Positions 32,781 through 44,847 of a DNA stretch of 64,000 nucleotides are shown here, piece by piece. The DNA comes from Panicum virgatum (lineage: Eukaryota; Streptophyta; Magnoliopsida; Poales; Poaceae). The DNA lies in contig NC_053145.1 in the NCBI RefSeq assembly GCF_016808335.1, positions 27,291,120 to 27,355,119 on the forward strand, written 5' to 3'. The notes beneath the pieces are model-generated. The model did no database searches. It worked only from the letters and a program-made list of their open reading frames with translations, and was not told the DNA's origin. A program made the position numbers and the translations under genes. The number at the start of each line of letters is the position of its first letter. The stretch's first letter is position 1.

Positions 32781-33853
32781 TTGGGTTCGGAATTATTACA
32801 TCATGTACACACGATGGCCTGCTCTGGCAGTTGGCCACTCATCCACTATTTGATTTCGAATTATAATGGAAGTATAGAGGCAGCCAGCCCATGCGGTTGG
32901 CCAAATAATTTTTCTTGTCATCTCCCTGTGTTTGCCGCTGATCTTGCAGACAATGAAGACTCACCTGCGTTCGCGGCTGGTTTCTCAGACGACGGCAAAC
33001 TAGGATACGGGTTCACGTCAGCTAACGATTTGGAAGAAGTTGACATCGGTTCTGGGGATAAGCCACGGCCGACATTTGTCAGCAAAAAGTTGGATCCGGT
33101 TTTGCATGAGGAGATGATGGCATTACTGAAAGAGTATCGGGACTGTTTTGCATGGGACTACACTGAAATGCCCGGTCTGGATAGAAGCATCGTCGAGCAT
33201 CGGCTCCCGCTCAAGAAGGGGTTTCGGCCGAAGTCCTAGAAGAAGTTAAGAAAGAGGTGGAGAAGATGCTGGATGCTGGGTTCATCAGGCCGTGCCGGTA
33301 TGCAGAATGGATCTCCAGTGTGGTGCCGGTACAAAAGAAAGATGGCCGATGGCGTGTCTGCGTCGATTTTAGAGATCTCAACAGAGCAACTCCGAAGGAT
33401 GAATACCCAATGCCTGTTGCAGAGACGTTGATCAATGCCGCTGCTGGCCACAAAATGATGAGTTTTATGGATGGCAATGCCGGTTACAACCAGATCTTCA
33501 TGGCCCCAGAGGACGTGAACAAGACTGCGTTCAGAGTACCAGGTGCAGTTGGCTTGTTTGAGTACTTGGTTATGACCTTCGGACTAAAAAATGCCGGTGC
33601 AACGTACCAACGTGCTATGAATTACATTTTTCACGATCTCATCGGCAAGCTGGTGGAGATTTATATTGATGACGTTGTGGTCAAGTCCAAGTCAACTGCG
33701 GAGCATTTAGAAGATCTGCGTCAAGTTATGGAGCGGACTCGAAGAGTCGGGCTCAAAATGAACCCAAAGAAGTGTGCCTTCGGTGTATCGGCCGGTCAAT
33801 TTCTGGGATTCCTCATGCATGAACGGGGAATCGAGATCGGCCTAAAGAGTTAA
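32781..33853 (+). pseudogene. pol: Element K reverse transcriptase
   Basis: The upstream part (32781-33229, frame 3) contains FAWDYTEMPGLD, usual ahead of Tat RT. A small deletion at about 33230 shifts coding to frame 2, where RT reads WRVCVDFRDLNRATPKDEY, SFMDGNAGYNQI, FGLKNAGATYQRAMN and the catalytic YIDD (DD at 33668-33673, intact). A TAA at 33851 ends this piece. The same frame continues from 33854 as RNase H. Confidence 0.9.
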
Positions 33854-36190
33854 GAGGCTGTGAAGACGATGAAGCCACCTACTACGAAGAAAGAATTGCA
33901 GAAGCTCATCGGTAAAATCAATTTTGTCAGATGGTTTATCTCTAATCTGTCTGGGCGCATTGAGCCGCTCATGGGTCTAGTGAAGATCAAATCTGATGAT
34001 GAGTTTCGCTGGGGGGCAGAACAACAGCAAGCTTTCGATGAAATCAAAGAATATTTGTCAAAGCCTCCAGTGTTAGTTCCTCCTCAGCATGATAGGTCAT
34101 TTTATATGTACCTATCCGTGGGTGACACTTCTATTGCTTCAGTGTTGGTTCAGAAGCATGACGGCCAGGAGAGGGTGGTTTTCTACCTCAGCAGACGCAT
34201 GTTAGACGCCGAGACCAGGTACCCTGAAATCGAGAAGCTTTGCCTTTGCTTATACTTTACATGTACAAAGCTTCGTCATATTTTGCTCTCGGCGGAAACA
34301 ATTGTTATATGCAAATCAGATGTCATAAAGCACATGCTGTCGGCTCCTGTCCTGAAAGGCCGACTTGGAAAATGGATGTTTGCATTGTCAGAGTTTGATA
34401 TCCGATACCAGCCTGCAAAAGCAGTCAAGGGACAAGCACTGGCGGATCTTGTTGCGGACAAGATCAGCACTGATATTGCTGCAGTATTTATTCGTGCTTG
34501 GGCTATGTTCTTTGATGGATCGGCTTGTGATGATGGGTGCGGTGTGGGAATTCTGTTGGTCTCGCCTCGTGGGGCGACATATTCTTTTTCCATCAGAATG
34601 ACTGCCTCATGCACCAATAATTTGGTGGAATATGAAGCCGTTCGCAACGGGATGGAATTACTCCTTGAAGCTGGAGCAGAGGCGGTGGAAATTTTTGGGG
34701 ACTCAAAATTGGTGATTTCTCAGCTCACGGAGGAATATAGATGTGAGAGCGAGGCTCTTTTCTCGATATGGATGCAGTGCCGTGAGTTGATGTCACAATT
34801 TAGATACATCAATTTCCACTGGATACACAGGACTCTGAACAATGAAGCCAATGATTTGGCACAGATGGCTTCCGGGTACAGGGAAGCAGCCGATGGAGTC
34901 GATGTGGAGGTTCAGTTTCTAGAACCCGGAGACTGGAGAGCCGATATCTTCAATTACTTGAAGGATTCGGCTCGGGGAGCACCCAGAAGGATAAGACTCA
35001 AGGCCATGAAGTATGTTCTGATAGGGGATGACATGTTCTACAGGACCTTGGAAGGACTACTGCTCAAATGTCTGGGGCCTTCAGAGTCAAATCGGCTCTT
35101 GCATGAGGTACATGAAGGAGCCTGCGGTACTCACCAATCGGCTCATAAAATGAAATGGCTGATTAGGCGATCGGGTTATTACTGGCCCACTATGCTTGAG
35201 GATTGTTTCAAATATTACAAGGGATGTCAAGCATGTCAGAAGTTTAGCAAAATTCAGATAGTGCCAGCATCAGTGATGAATCCTATCATCAAACCTTGGC
35301 CATTCAGAGGATGGGGCATGGACATGATTGGACAGATCAACCCGTCGTCTAGCAAGGGTCACCAATGGGTCTTAGCTGCCACAGATTATTTCACAAAGTG
35401 GGTAGAGGCAGTGCCCATGAGGTCAGTAGCATCGAGAGATGTGATCAGCTTTGTCAAAGAACACATCATTCACAGGTTTGGGATCCCTCAGACCATTACG
35501 ACCGATGGAGGATCGGTCTTTATATCAGAGGAGTTCAGAAAGTTTGCCGATGACATGGGGATTAAGCTGATCAGATCATCTCCGTATTATGCCCAAGCTA
35601 ATGGACAAGCTGAAGCATCCAACCAGAGCCTTATCAAGCTCATAAAGAGAAAGATCGATGAATATCCTAGGCGCTGGCATGAGGTGTTATCAGAAGCTTT
35701 GTGGGCATATCGTATTTCATGTCATGGGTCTACCAAGACGTCGCCGTACCATCTAGTCTACGGCCAGGACGCTGTGCTACCATGGGAAATCACGGCTGGA
35801 TCAAGGCGTGTTGAGTTTCAGAATGATCTATCTGCTGAACAGTATGCAGCCTTGATGAACGATAACGTGGAGGACCTAACAGAGCTAAGGCTTTGGTCGC
35901 TGGAAAAAATCAAAGAGAACAAAGCTAAAGTTGCCCGTGCATACAACAAGAAGGTCAAGCCTAAGGATTTCCGAGTTGGAGATCTGGTTTGGGAGGCTGT
36001 ATTGCCATTGGGAACTAAAGACAAAAAGTTTGGTAAATGGTCTCCAACTTGGTATGGGCCGTACAAGGTTGATCAGGTTTTGCCTGGGAACGCATACATG
36101 CTCGAGGAATTGGACGGTGTCAAGTTTCCTGTTGCTGTCAATGGTCAGCATCTCAAGAGGTATTTCCCGAGCATGTGGGAAGGCGAGTAA
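33854..36190 (+). pseudogene. pol: Element K dual RNase H and integrase
   Basis: This piece is open for 776 codons. The first, retroviral-type RNase H has degenerate catalytic motifs (MYLSVGDTSIASVL in place of the usual DAS box). The second, archaeal-type RNase H is intact in its motifs: MFFDGSACDDGCG, EYEAVRNG, GDSKLVISQ and NNEANDLA. Integrase has the HHCC region (CQACQKFS) and the DDE residues in GMDMIGQI, TTDGGSVF and GQAEASNQ. The C-terminal part ends YFPSMWEGE, and no chromodomain follows. This is the standard Tat pol end. It is an intact stretch but cannot be translated from the upstream broken frame. Confidence 0.92.
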
Positions 36191-36227
36191 TGAAAGCCGA
36201 TGACGTCCATCTGGCTATATCACGATG

Positions 36228-36365
36228 GGCCAACACATTGAGTTGGCCAGTAAAAAAAAAGAGAGAGTCATGAAAGGCCAACACGTTGAGTTGACCACTA
36301 AAAAAAAGAGAAAAAGAAAAATCATGACAGGCCAACACTTTGAGTTGGCTAGTGAAAAATATGAA
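36228..36365. repeat. Three GGCCAAC..GTTGGCC hairpin repeats between convergent coding ends
   Basis: Units start at 36228, 36276 and 36330. Each has GGCCAAC, a 7-base loop and GTTGGCC (or a one-base variant) followed by an A/G-rich tract. They lie between the stop of pol (36188-36190) and the stop of the antisense gene (36465-36467). Confidence 0.8.
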
Positions 36366-36464
36366 AAGCGAACAGCCGATGTGTGACCATCGACTTAAGA
36401 TGTTTTAAAAGAACAGTTGCAAGTCTCAAATGAACAGGTGGTACTAATTCTCTCTTGAGCCTAT

Positions 36465-39421
36465 CTACTGGTTTAGGAATTCCACTATGGCATGGATGGC
36501 TTCAGTACGGACGGCGTCTGCTCGTGCTACAATCGCTTCGTCATCCTTGTCATCGCCTGTGACTATCTGCCGACTCAAGGTGCTGATGTCTGCAAACTCT
36601 GCTTGTATCTGCTTGGCTATTTCCTGGGTTTCTTGCTTGGAGTTTGCGATGGAGGTTTCTTCGGCCTGGATGAGTTCTTTGGTGGTGCGGACCTTTTCTT
36701 CGAGTTCCGCCAGTTCTTTCTTCAGGAGGTTGAGTCGGTTCACGTTGGCAGACACGTCAGCTTTGATATCTAGAGTTGCCTTCTTCTGGTTGAGGGCCTT
36801 GCACTTTTGGGTAATGTCAGCTTTCAGAGAAGTTTGAGAGCGACGTGCTTCCATCCTTTGTTGTGCTTTACTGACTTCTATCCGAAAAAATGGGAGGTTG
36901 CTGGCCGACCAGAGCTTGATTTGCAATGGCTCTGGAAGTTGGGATTCTATTTGCTCGAAGATGTTCTTTATTTTGCTGGAATCGTCAACCAGAGCGGTGA
37001 TTGGAGCGGATAGAAGATCCTTGATGAGTTGAAGCTGATGTGTCAAGTTAGCCGATTGCTGCAGAGATAATGTTTCTGCTCCAGGGACAATCAGACCCAT
37101 TGATGCCGGGTCGAAGGAAAGCAAACCTGAAATGTCAAAGCTCTATGGACATCTTTGGAGTTAGAACAAGGTGCATTTATGAAGTTATCGGCTGGTTCAG
37201 AATTGGTTTTGTGATGTCACCTGTTCTGGAGAAGAAGTGTTGGTCGGTTTAGGAGCAATCGTCCCATCAGAGCTAGTATTAGCGTCAAGAGCATCGACTG
37301 TATCAGCTTGTTCTTCGTTTGTATCCATCAGTGCATCAGGAGTTGCAGCCGTCTCATGTTGATTCAGGCCTTCTGCATTGAAGGTTTCTTCAGCTGCATC
37401 CTGAAAATAGAAATACAGTCAACCAGAGTATATATGTCTGAAATAAAGAGGAAGTTCTTGAATGATGAGTTACCTGGTTGGTGTTGGACTCTGATGGGCT
37501 CGGAGAAGTTGGTACTGGTTTCTTGATCACTCGCCTGGTGATCATCTTCCTTTTCTTGGTCAAGACTCGGGGGGCAACTACTGCAGAAGTTTGTCTTCGT
37601 TTGAAAGCTGACTGAAGTAAGTCTGGCTGGACAGTCATTATCACTTTCTTCATTGGTGGTAATCCTTTGCAGAAAAGTACATCAGGAGCAGTTGGAAGAA
37701 GGTGAAACGGTTCCCCAGTACTGGTTATGGGTTCTGGGCCATCTTGTTGCTGCTAACAGGATGAGCAGGATTAGCCAAGAGAAAAGGATAGGGGACTTAG
37801 GAGGAATTAAATGCACAAATTCAGTACCTCTTCCTCGAGGATTACATATTCAGGATCGATTTGCTGCAGTCGAGGACCTAGAGCTTTTCTGAAGACATGA
37901 GTTCTCCACATGTTCCACCAAGTATCAAAGCCGATTGATGAAGAGATAAAGAACAGATCGGCTGGTATTGGGATGTGGAGGTCATCAAACATGCTGTAGC
38001 ATCTTGAACTGGTGATACCATCGGGCAGATCGGCTCTGCTCTCCACCAAGTGGTGAATATGGAAGTGGGGAGGGACCTGTCCTAGACCAAGTTGCCGGGC
38101 TGCTACGACTGGCTGGTAAGATTCATAGCCTGGCTTGATAATTCTATTAGAAGTGCTGATGCCAACAGGAAGGAAGCTAGGTCGAATCATCAAAGAATAC
38201 AGATGCCGAGTGCTGTCGTCATCGACAAAGTTATCTAATCTAAAGGCAGTTGGGTTTTCGATGGATTCAGATTCAGTAAATGGGAAATATAGGGGATTAT
38301 CTAGTCCTTTGTAGAAGACTCTGAACCAGTTTGCTGCATTTGCTGAATTTAGTTTACTGCCAGGAAGACTGAATAAAGCTTGGCCATAGCTTGTGCATCT
38401 AATTGGTTTGCCACTCTCATCAGGGAAAGAGTTCTTGGTCAGGCCTTGGAAGTTGGGAATATGATGCTGGAAGTACAGCTGTGCCCATAACTGAATGAAC
38501 CACCAAGGGCCTCCAGTTCTCAGTTTCTTGTGGTTGAGCAGATTGGATGTCATTAAGTGGAGATATCTATATGTTTCTCCAAGAAAAAGTTTGTCTAGGC
38601 CAGTGTGATTACCATGGGCCAGGTGATAGGCCAAGGGGAGATAGTTCTTAGTTGGAGCTAAAGAAGGGCCACAGAAGATGAAGTGCTCTAGCCAAAGATT
38701 TAAAAATGCTGTGTGTTCCTTCTCAGTCATTGGACCTTTTGTTTTCATGTGCTGACTCATGTAAGTACCCCAGTTTGTGCAGTTGACTTTGGAAGAAAGT
38801 TTAAAGGGAACTTCTGCCATTTTGTGAGCAGCAGGATTAGGAGAGCTAATGTCTAGTCCGATGATCATGACAACATCTAGCAGAGTAGGGGTCATGGGTC
38901 CATGACCAAAAAGGAAACAATTCAGAGCATCAGACCAGAAATAGCCGATGGTTTTTAGAAGATTTTCATCTTTGTCAAGGGGTGACAGTGATAAGCTAAG
39001 TGCATCGGCTATGTTCAAATCTTGCCACAAGGGCATGTGGGCTTTTGCTACTCTGTTATACCATGTTATCCAGCTTTCAGGTGGATTAGGCCAGGCTCTT
39101 AAGCAGTCGGCCCAAAGGTTCAAATCAATGTTTTGACTCACAAAAGGGATCCTATTTGCTTCACAAGAGATCAAATCTGTGGGGGTTTCATGGGTTTGTG
39201 GGCCAAGACAGAAAGATTTTGGATTGGAGGGATGCGGCAGAAGGATGTCTGACACCTGAAGTTCAGAAATTCAGAAGTATGTGTATGGTGTCATATTTCA
39301 GAGTTTCAGTTTCAGAAGCGTAGTGAGCTGAAGAAAACTAAAAGATTAGGCCGAATATTACCTTCAGGCCATGGATTTCCGCATCATTAGAGTTTGTTGT
39401 CTGAACTGCAGAATCCGCCAT
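36465..39421 (-). CDS. Antisense gene of element K: plant-mobile-domain-like protein with coiled coil, five exons
   Basis: My model has exons 39421-39362, 39255-37828, 37752-37474, 37400-37221 and 37058-36465, with every intron GT-AG (106, 75, 73 and 162 bp) and every junction in phase 0. The total is 2541 nt, 846 aa. Exon 2 holds a domain resembling the aminotransferase-like plant mobile domain (PF10536), with WITWYNRVAKAHMPLWQDL and GHGPMTPTLLDVVMIIGLD. Exon 3 carries a basic patch (TKKRKMITRR), a likely nuclear signal. Exon 4 is acidic. Exon 5 is a long coiled coil (LKKELAELEEKVRTTKEL). A start at 39562 is also possible. No stop interrupts it although the sense pol is broken. Its function is unknown; intron 4 is the least certain junction. 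Confidence 0.7.
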
Positions 39422-39622
39422 GGTCACAGATCTGTTGACATAGGGTTTGATTGCTGGAGATTCTGGTTTGAATTCCGGTTGCCTGGAGAATTCTTGCTCG
39501 AATTTGTAAAGCTTGTTTTTCGAATTACACTCGAATTTGACGGAACGTCGAGTTCGGTTCAAGCTGGAAGCGATATTCTACTCTTGTGCGGGTTGCTTCT
39601 AGTTTGAATTTCATCGGCTCTT

Positions 39623-39631
39623 GGATATTTA
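39623..39631 (-). promoter_or_regulatory. TATA-like box of the large antisense gene
   Basis: On the minus strand ATAAATATC lies about 60 bp upstream of the first in-frame ATG at 39562 and about 200 bp upstream of the ATG at 39421. Position and sequence fit a core promoter; there is no other evidence. Confidence 0.45.
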
Positions 39632-39799
39632 TGGAAGCCTGATGCGTTGCCATCGGCTTTTTTGAGAAATAAATGAAAACATGTGAAATTGGGGAAACTC
39701 AATTTCATTAAAAAGTGAAGTTTATTACAAGGAAAGCCGATTTTACAAAGGAATCAATCCTTCGGCTTTGAGGTCCTATTCCTACGATGCTACCTACAT

Positions 39800-40345
39800 C
39801 TACCAGTCATAGGTGTCTGAGCACCTACGGCGCTTCAGGCTGCGCGACGGTGCGTCTCCACCATCGTCGTCGTCATCATCGCCGTCGTCGCCGCTGCTGC
39901 TGCCATCGTCCTCGGTGCTGCTGCTACTGCTTCCTTCTTCGCTCCCCTCCAAGGGGACCTTGAGGAATTGGTGGGGGTTTTCCCCTGCCGCCGTATCATC
40001 GCTGGAAGAAGAGCCGGTCCCTTCGAAGGAGTCGGCTCCTTCCCAGGAGAAGGCATCGTCTTCGCTGCTCTCCAGTTCCTCTTGGAAGAGGGACTGGAGG
40101 TCTTCTTCTTCGGTCATGGGCTTGTCCTCCTCGGAGGTGACCCCGAAGTCGAACTCCTCTGCATCCCAGTACAGAGGAGCCAGCACCTCGTAGGCTGCTG
40201 TTGGGTCCCACTCGGGGGTCGGCTCTCGGCTCTCTGGGATAGAGTCGATAGAGGAGGCCGAGAGGGAGGAAGAAGAAGGAGGAGATGAGGAGGAAGAAGA
40301 GGAGTCCCCAAAAGAGTTGGAGCCGGAGGAAGAGGAGATGGCCAT
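39800..40345 (-). CDS. Antisense acidic Ser-rich small protein of element K (181 aa)
   Basis: An uninterrupted minus-strand frame starts at ATG 40345. The N-terminus is Ser-rich, the middle is acidic with EEDKPMTEEEDLQSLFQEEL, a run of eight aspartates is broken only by Gly near the end, and the C-terminus is basic (RSLKRRRCSD), a possible nuclear signal. A TATTTAA box lies at about 40432-40438 upstream, and AATAAA occurs on the minus strand near 39724 downstream. It could therefore be its own transcription unit ahead of the large antisense gene. No family is recognised. The low-complexity composition resembles acidic histone-binding or activator proteins, but that is only composition. Confidence 0.5.
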   Translation of the reverse strand: MAISSSSGSNSFGDSSSSSSSPPSSSSLSASSIDSIPESREPTPEWDPTAAYEVLAPLYWDAEEFDFGVTSEEDKPMTEEEDLQSLFQEELESSEDDAFSWEGADSFEGTGSSSSDDTAAGENPHQFLKVPLEGSEEGSSSSSTEDDGSSSGDDGDDDDDDGGDAPSRSLKRRRCSDTYDW

Positions 40346-40587
40346 GGCTGGTGAAGGATTGGATTTTCTGTGCTACTGGCTTTGGGAAGAAGATGGAGTT
40401 TTGTTGTGAAGAAGAGCCGATACAGAGGGAGGTTAAATAGTAAGAAGATAGAAGATGGATCGGCAGTTTCACATTCTACGAGGAGCCAGTTGCAGAGATG
40501 GTGCGTCTTCCTTGGTGGTTGCAGTATGATTAATGAGCATTAACGGGAAGATGAAGCGACGGATTGGTTTTGGAACTATCATTGCCA

Positions 40588-40603
40588 AAACTAGGGGGGC
40601 ATG
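40588..40603 (+). other. Polypurine tract of element K
   Basis: AACTAGGGGGGCATG lies directly ahead of the 3' LTR. Confidence 0.8.
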
Positions 40604-41820
40604 TGTTATCGCCATAAATTAACAAGGGTTAATTTATGGGCCGAAAGCAAGATGGGCTTAAAGCAGAAGATTAAGGAAGGCTTGTAAATCGGCTCCTGCG
40701 TGAGCATATGGGCCACATTGGCCGTGTATCTTTAGATTTAGTTCAAGATTAGAGATAGAGTCCAATCGGGACAAGATTAGTTTAGATTGTTTCCCAAGTC
40801 TCCGGACTATAAATATGTATCCTTTGTTATTCGTAAAGGGAGCGTCATCACAACTCGCAAACAACAACTCTCGGCGCATCGCCACCCCTAATCCTAGGGT
40901 TTCAACCAAGTAAGTGCCATGCTGCCCTGATCGCTTCTTGCGATCAGGGCAGTATTGTTCTTGCTTCTACCTTGGTATTACTCGTACTGAAGCATTTTTT
41001 ATGGTGAGTAGTACTAGTTATCATGATGTTCGTAGCATGGCTTTTAGTAGATCTTTTGTGCTTTGTTGCTTATCATCTGCGAATATCATGTTGTCTCTGT
41101 GTAGTTACGTTTCAATCTCTCGCTAGTTCTTATCGCGTAGAACTAGTTGCACAGGGACAACACCCTAATTCTTTCATGTTTAGTAGATCCAATCTGTTAT
41201 GGTTTGCTCTTATCTTAAGAGTTGGCATAATATCTGCTGGGTTAGGCCTTGCAAACGGATTGGATGATCCGGTGGCGTAGTAGATGCTTTTTCTTAGCCT
41301 TGATAGGGATTGTTCCGGGAATCGGCTCTTGCTAGTTCTTAGGCCTCTGTTTTAGGTTTGTGGTTTAGTTGTCTGTTACGTTCGCTAGGCCCAGTCACGT
41401 GTAGGATGTTCCGATCTAGCAGTGAGGCTGTTACCATCGTGGGTTAAGATTAATTGGACTTGATTGAAGCAGTTTTATAGTGATTTGCTCTATTTATCAT
41501 ATCCGGATACAATCAGATCCCGTCTGACATCGGGACTCGATCGGCTCTTCAAAGCCGATGCAAGAGTCGTCCCGGGGAGCTGACCACGGCTCGGACTTAT
41601 GTTTACACGTGTCTTTGTATGCAGGAAACTGTTCGGGGCACGTCTACACCCTCCTGATCGGGTATAGGTCATGTGGCACGCCCGGCTTTCACACATTCTC
41701 CGGGCGCGTGACGGAAATTGCGGGCCGTCGACGAGGGAGCAGTGCTTGCCAGCGCACCAGCAACCTCCCGGCTCTTCGTGTTGCCCGTCGTTGCTCGCCG
41801 GTGGGTTTCGGTAGACAACA
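40604..41820 (+). repeat. 3' LTR of element K (1217 bp)
   Basis: Same length and ends as the 5' copy. A TATAAATA box starts at 40808. It is followed by TTATC (41821-41825) and the return of element E. Confidence 0.95.
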
Positions 41821-41825
41821 TTATC
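41821..41825. repeat. Target-site duplication TTATC, right copy (element K)
   Basis: Matches 28305-28309. Confidence 0.93.
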
Positions 41826-43817
41826 ATAATATCTATGTAGGGTTCGTTGTTGCATTTGTGCACTGACCTTGCAGCTTAAACAACGATAAATCAACAAATG
41901 GTGGTTAAGCTGGGAACTACATCACCATTGACAGCTGCAGGAGGGATCCCCATGGTCTAGCTTGCGACCATAAACAAAGCATTGTCGGGAGATAGCCCGG
42001 AGCAACTTTTTTTTTAAAAAAAATCTTTCCCCTTAAAAAAAGCAAGAACATGTTTTTAAGCATAGTATACACCTTCGGGTATTCTTGGTCCTAACCATTT
42101 CAGGTGACGATTAAGAAGAACAAGAGATATACGATGCCCGAGAACATGAGGTCTGCATCAGCTGAACACTTTGATACGCTTTGGAGTTGGAACACACTTG
42201 AATGGAGACCCCAACATTGCACACTTGACTTTCACACGAATGTCCAAGTGTGGGGGAAATCACTAAGCATCTTGCTGCAGAGTTCTAAACATCCAAAGGA
42301 GTATCCTTGTTTCAAGAAGGTGTCAGACCTAGCTTGCCCAAAAAAAAGAGAGGAAAAGAAAAAAAAGGGAGAGAGATAAAAAAAGAAAGAGAGAGAAAAC
42401 AAAAATAGAGAAAGGAAGAAGGAAAGAGTGAGGGAGAGCCATGGCTCCACACACTCAAGCAGCTCATGCACACAAACAATCAAGAACCCTACTCCTCTTC
42501 CTTTCCAAGCCTTTGCTACTCCACTCAGATCGGCACTTGCTCACATGCACAAAGGGAGACGTACCTTGCGTCCCCAATCATAAAGCATTGTGCCAACGGA
42601 TCATGCCTCTAATGAACAAGGTTCGCACACATGAGGCAAGAGTATCACACACCATCATTCAAACAATTTCGAGACATCCATCTGGCGGTAAGTATACTCT
42701 GGTAAGCAAAGGTATGGTTCACCAATCCTTTACTCATATTTATCTTCATAGAACTTGTTCATGCAAATTCTTGCTTCCTTTGTATACGTTTGTTTGCTCT
42801 GGTTTGGATGTATTTGTACGGTACATCCATAAGCATTTTAAATTGGGAAAATTCGATTCATGCAACCACAACTCCGTGAATTTGGGTTTCATGTTCAAAA
42901 TCATGCCACTCAATGGCATGGATTTCAATATGAAATCCAATTTCAAGAAATTGTAGTGGCATGGATCCAACTAACCCTTTTAAATTAAGCATGGTTCTTA
43001 GGTTAAATAGCCTTCTTTAATCAAAATGAGACATGGTGTCAAATTTTTGGTTAATGAACTTTTGAGTAGTACTACCGTAAAACTTTGGATGCATATCTTT
43101 TTGGACAAACCCCTGCATGAAACTTTTTAAATTTGTTGGGAAGAGTCTTCAAGTTCGTGCTGGAGATAAGGCAAGGCTCTGAAACGTTTCAAATAATAAA
43201 ATTTGCACAACTTTCAAAGGAGGCACTTTTTAGCTTTAAAGAATTCAAAATGAGTATCCATGAAGATGCCTCTTTGTTTCATGCAGTTTAATCTTGGCCT
43301 TGCTTAAGTTTTGCTAAAATGATAAAAATCTGGAGAACAATGAATATAAGAAAAAGAAACCCTTTGTAAAAAAAGGAAGAAAAGAAGAAGACTCTCTCTC
43401 TCAAAAAAAGAAATAAAATGATGGCAAGCATTTTGGGATCTATGCTCATTGCATCTTTGAACATGATTTTTTTTGAAGCATGGATGTGAACAACAAATAA
43501 AAAAATCCATTCAAAATTCTTTAAGTATTCCTAGAGTATTTATTGTCCACTAACATTTTGCAGGGAAGGAAATAAACATCCATGGAGCAGTATACAATAA
43601 CTCCATCACCAACACAACGCTCCTTGGTCCCATGGGAAGACAGATGCACGAGGAACCAAGCTAAACAAATACAAAGCTTTGTTTCATGTATAGGAAGCTT
43701 AACTCTTGCATTTTTGTTCTAGGCTTGGCGAGTTCTTTCAGGTAAGTATCCCACTCACCTCGTGCACCTTTTCCTCATGTCTCCACCCTGCTAAGTTACC
43801 CATCATGTTCGGCTTGC

Positions 43818-43916
43818 CAAGAATAAAATTAAAAAATGAATTAATAAATAAAATACTTAAAAAATATTAAAAATAAAAAAATTAAACAGTATAAGTAAAA
43901 TTAAAAAAAAACAATT
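43818..43916. repeat. AT-rich tract in element E
   Basis: Almost pure A/T over about 100 bp with AAATTAAAAA and AATAAAT blocks. No function can be read from it. Confidence 0.7.
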
Positions 43917-44847
43917 AGGTGCTTTAAAAAACTTCTCATTCTTTCACTCGATAAAATTTAGATTCCCCGGTGTTCAAAACCGGTAGAGTCCCTTCTTGTT
44001 TCCACTTTTGTTTTCTTTGAATAAAGAAAGGTACAAGAATAAGTGTGGTGGAGATCTCTCAAAATCACCAATTTCAAATTCATTCAAGATCTCTCCCCCA
44101 AACATGTTGCACATCATCAACGGTTCATCATGTTAAAGAACAGGATAGAAGCAATCCAAGGAGGGATGGTCGAGCTTTTGGTTCGACTAAACCACCTAGG
44201 GCTTCCTGCAATTCCCTCTTCTTCCTCTTCAGTAATGGTATGTGCGACACATCCCTCACACACTCCTCTTACTCCCTAAGTTCTTGAGTTTAAATGAATT
44301 AATGCTAATCACTAAAATTAAAACTCAACCAACCTTGCCTATCACCCTTTGCACTCCTTGTACTTCCACGAATAAACTTGCATACTCTTTATTCCTCACA
44401 TTCTTTCTAGTACTTGTGAACATATTTCTTCATAGGGACCCCATGCTATCTAAGTAATTGACTAATGTGATATGATTGGATGAATGGAACCATACTCTTC
44501 CTTGCAAAGTACTTGGAATTTCTTTTCAAAAAAAATCATCAATAGCTTGTGTCCTCAAATTAATGGAAACTCCTACCAAAGCCAAAGTTAGATTTTCATG
44601 CTCAAACCTTCATGTGCAGTTTGACTTTGCTTTGAGTTTTGTCAAATTCTTTGACCCTTGTTAGAGACTTGTCATACTCTCATGATCAAGATCACGTACA
44701 CGTCCACTCACATGCTATACTTCTACACTGGAAGATAGCAAACATTGTCATCCACCCATAAAATAAAACTCAATGACATACCATGACTCTTTCTCTCTAA
44801 AGTGACCATCGAGGATGTAGACTATGAAAGAAAATGATGAAATAAAA

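Larger units (their letters stand above)
28310..41820 (+). mobile_element. Element K: complete Tat-lineage Gypsy with antisense genes, 13,511 bp
   Basis: Two 1217-bp LTRs (28310-29526, 40604-41820) flank sense gag-pol (29573-36190) and two antisense transcription units (40345-39800 and 39421-36465). A perfect TTATC duplication bounds it. By eye the LTRs differ at about 26 positions (about 2%), which at the 1.3e-8 rate commonly used for grass LTRs means under one million years. The second RNase H, the order RT-RNaseH-aRNaseH-integrase and the antisense genes are Tat-lineage traits. Sense coding has at least four lesions, while the large antisense gene is open. GCCGAT/ATCGGC occurs roughly 45 times. 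Confidence 0.95.

Noticed and set aside
37807..39255. Host gene with a plant mobile domain
   Set aside because: It lies between K's pol and 3' LTR within a precise target duplication, so it belongs to the element, though the domain family also occurs in host genes.
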